A stretch of 64,000 bases of DNA. It comes from Rahnella victoriana (GTDB lineage: Bacteria; Pseudomonadota; Gammaproteobacteria; Enterobacterales; Enterobacteriaceae). Each line of letters starts with the position of its first letter. Position 1 is the stretch's first letter. Where the stretch lies: contig NZ_SJOJ01000005.1 of NCBI RefSeq assembly GCF_004330295.1, positions 124,001 to 188,000 on the forward strand, read 5' to 3'. Position numbers and translations under genes: made by a program. Below the pieces are notes generated by a model. That model worked only from the letters and a program-made list of their open reading frames with translations, did no database searches and was not told where the DNA came from. Shown in pieces: positions 63,438 to 64,000 of this stretch.

Positions 63438-64000
63438 TCAGGCTTCCAGTAACGATGCGGTGCTCTCATGCAGTTCATCGAGCAAGGCATAACGCTTGCG
63501 GTATTCAGAGCGTTTTTTACTGGCGATCTCATCCATTGGTTTGCGCGGCAGTTCCGCCGGTACCTGATACAACGCCGGGGAACAGCGGGTGGCGCTGATG
63601 GAATCCCAGAATTCGTTATAGCTGGCGACGAAGACGTTTTTCTTACGATGACGGTAACGCAGGCTGCGGAATACGTGCCCGGTGTCGCTGACGGCCAGAA
63701 TGTGTTGCACGCCGGTGTGTGCCGCAAGACGTTGCAGGCTTTCCAGCAGCAGCCGTTTCGGGAACAACCCGTAACAGGATTTGGTCGCCTGCTTAATCAC
63801 CTCATGCGGCGTCGACCGGTGTGCGCCCTGGAACCCGCCGACGATCAGGGTCAGCCCTTGCGGACGCTGCACCACGCTGAAGGTCAGCGCGGCGAGCAAG
63901 GTCTCCTCCATATAGAGGAACATATTGGCTTCACCTTCCCGCTCCGATTTACCGATCGATCCCAGTACCACATGGAAAGCTTCGCCGTCTTTGCCGGTAA
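63438..64000 (-). CDS. VirK/YbjX-family (DUF535) protein, 5' end outside window
   Basis: The frame is open through the right edge; 187 C-terminal residues are visible. Recognisable family stretches are GEAFHVVLGSIGKSEREGEANMF, GFQGAHR and FPKRLLLESLQRLAAHTGV. Members such as Shigella VirK and E. coli YbjX affect envelope or outer-membrane properties and stress resistance, with no defined biochemical activity. The visible part lacks membrane segments. Its N-terminus and operon context cannot be judged. Confidence 0.85.
   Translation of the reverse strand, partial: TGKDGEAFHVVLGSIGKSEREGEANMFLYMEETLLAALTFSVVQRPQGLTLIVGGFQGAHRSTPHEVIKQATKSCYGLFPKRLLLESLQRLAAHTGVQHILAVSDTGHVFRSLRYRHRKKNVFVASYNEFWDSISATRCSPALYQVPAELPRKPMDEIASKKRSEYRKRYALLDELHESTASLLEA

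Overview
The window reads as chromosome of a plant-associated enterobacterium (order Enterobacterales; a Rahnella/Serratia-like member of the Yersiniaceae is my best guess). FhuE, DcuS/DcuR, class I fumarase, YebG, TreF and OtsA are close to their Escherichia coli counterparts in length and motifs. The accessory content (membrane glucose dehydrogenase, pectin oligomer uptake and cleavage, a giant type I secreted adhesin) is typical of rhizosphere enterics. Most of the window is GC-rich and densely coded. The clear exception is about 35.5-38.9 kb, an AT-rich island with type VI secretion cargo, a broken insertion sequence and an orphan deaminase-like gene. I saw no rRNA, tRNA or CRISPR array.

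Layout. 0-12.5 kb: the 3' part of a giant Ig-repeat adhesin followed by its ABC exporter and HlyD-type adaptor. 12.5-13.8 kb: a Fic-family gene with a palindrome at its promoter. 13.9-24.2 kb: an anaerobic C4-dicarboxylate locus, comprising class I fumarase, a DASS exchanger, a three-domain soluble NADH:fumarate reductase, its ApbE flavin transferase and the DcuS/DcuR sensor pair, with a perfect FNR site in the divergent promoter region. 24.4-31.8 kb: an RcnB-like protein, PQQ glucose dehydrogenase, an SDR enzyme, a possible small RNA, a small two-CxxC protein, a POT peptide transporter and an RpiR regulator. 32-35.5 kb: a Fur-boxed TonB receptor with a periplasmic binding protein. 35.7-38.8 kb: the island. 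38.9-47.2 kb: a YddW-like lipoprotein, FhuE with a Fur box, a small secreted protein, a PQQ sugar dehydrogenase with a DUF2231 membrane protein, and a degenerate M24 protein. 46.5-53.3 kb: a four-gene chaperone-usher fimbrial operon bracketed by two IprA-like regulators. 53.3-54.3 kb: SOS-regulated yebG and a GNAT enzyme. 54.4-58.4 kb: otsB-otsA-treF, with trehalose synthesis and hydrolysis in one gene string. 58.5-63.2 kb: togT-pelX-kdgM for oligogalacturonides behind CRP and KdgR sites. The window ends inside a VirK/YbjX gene.

How it fits together. The fumarate locus can import malate, fumarate or tartrate in exchange for succinate, dehydrate malate to fumarate and reduce fumarate with NADH in the cytoplasm, under DcuSR and FNR control. 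The pectin genes form an outer membrane-to-cytoplasm route. The most interesting material is the AT-rich island: an effector/immunity-like pair directly upstream of hcp, similar in architecture to the Ssp6/Sip6 pore-forming type VI module, and beyond an IS remnant an orphan protein with the PCxSC zinc motif of bacterial toxin deaminases. All functional calls come from reading the sequence and remembered family features; no database search was run.
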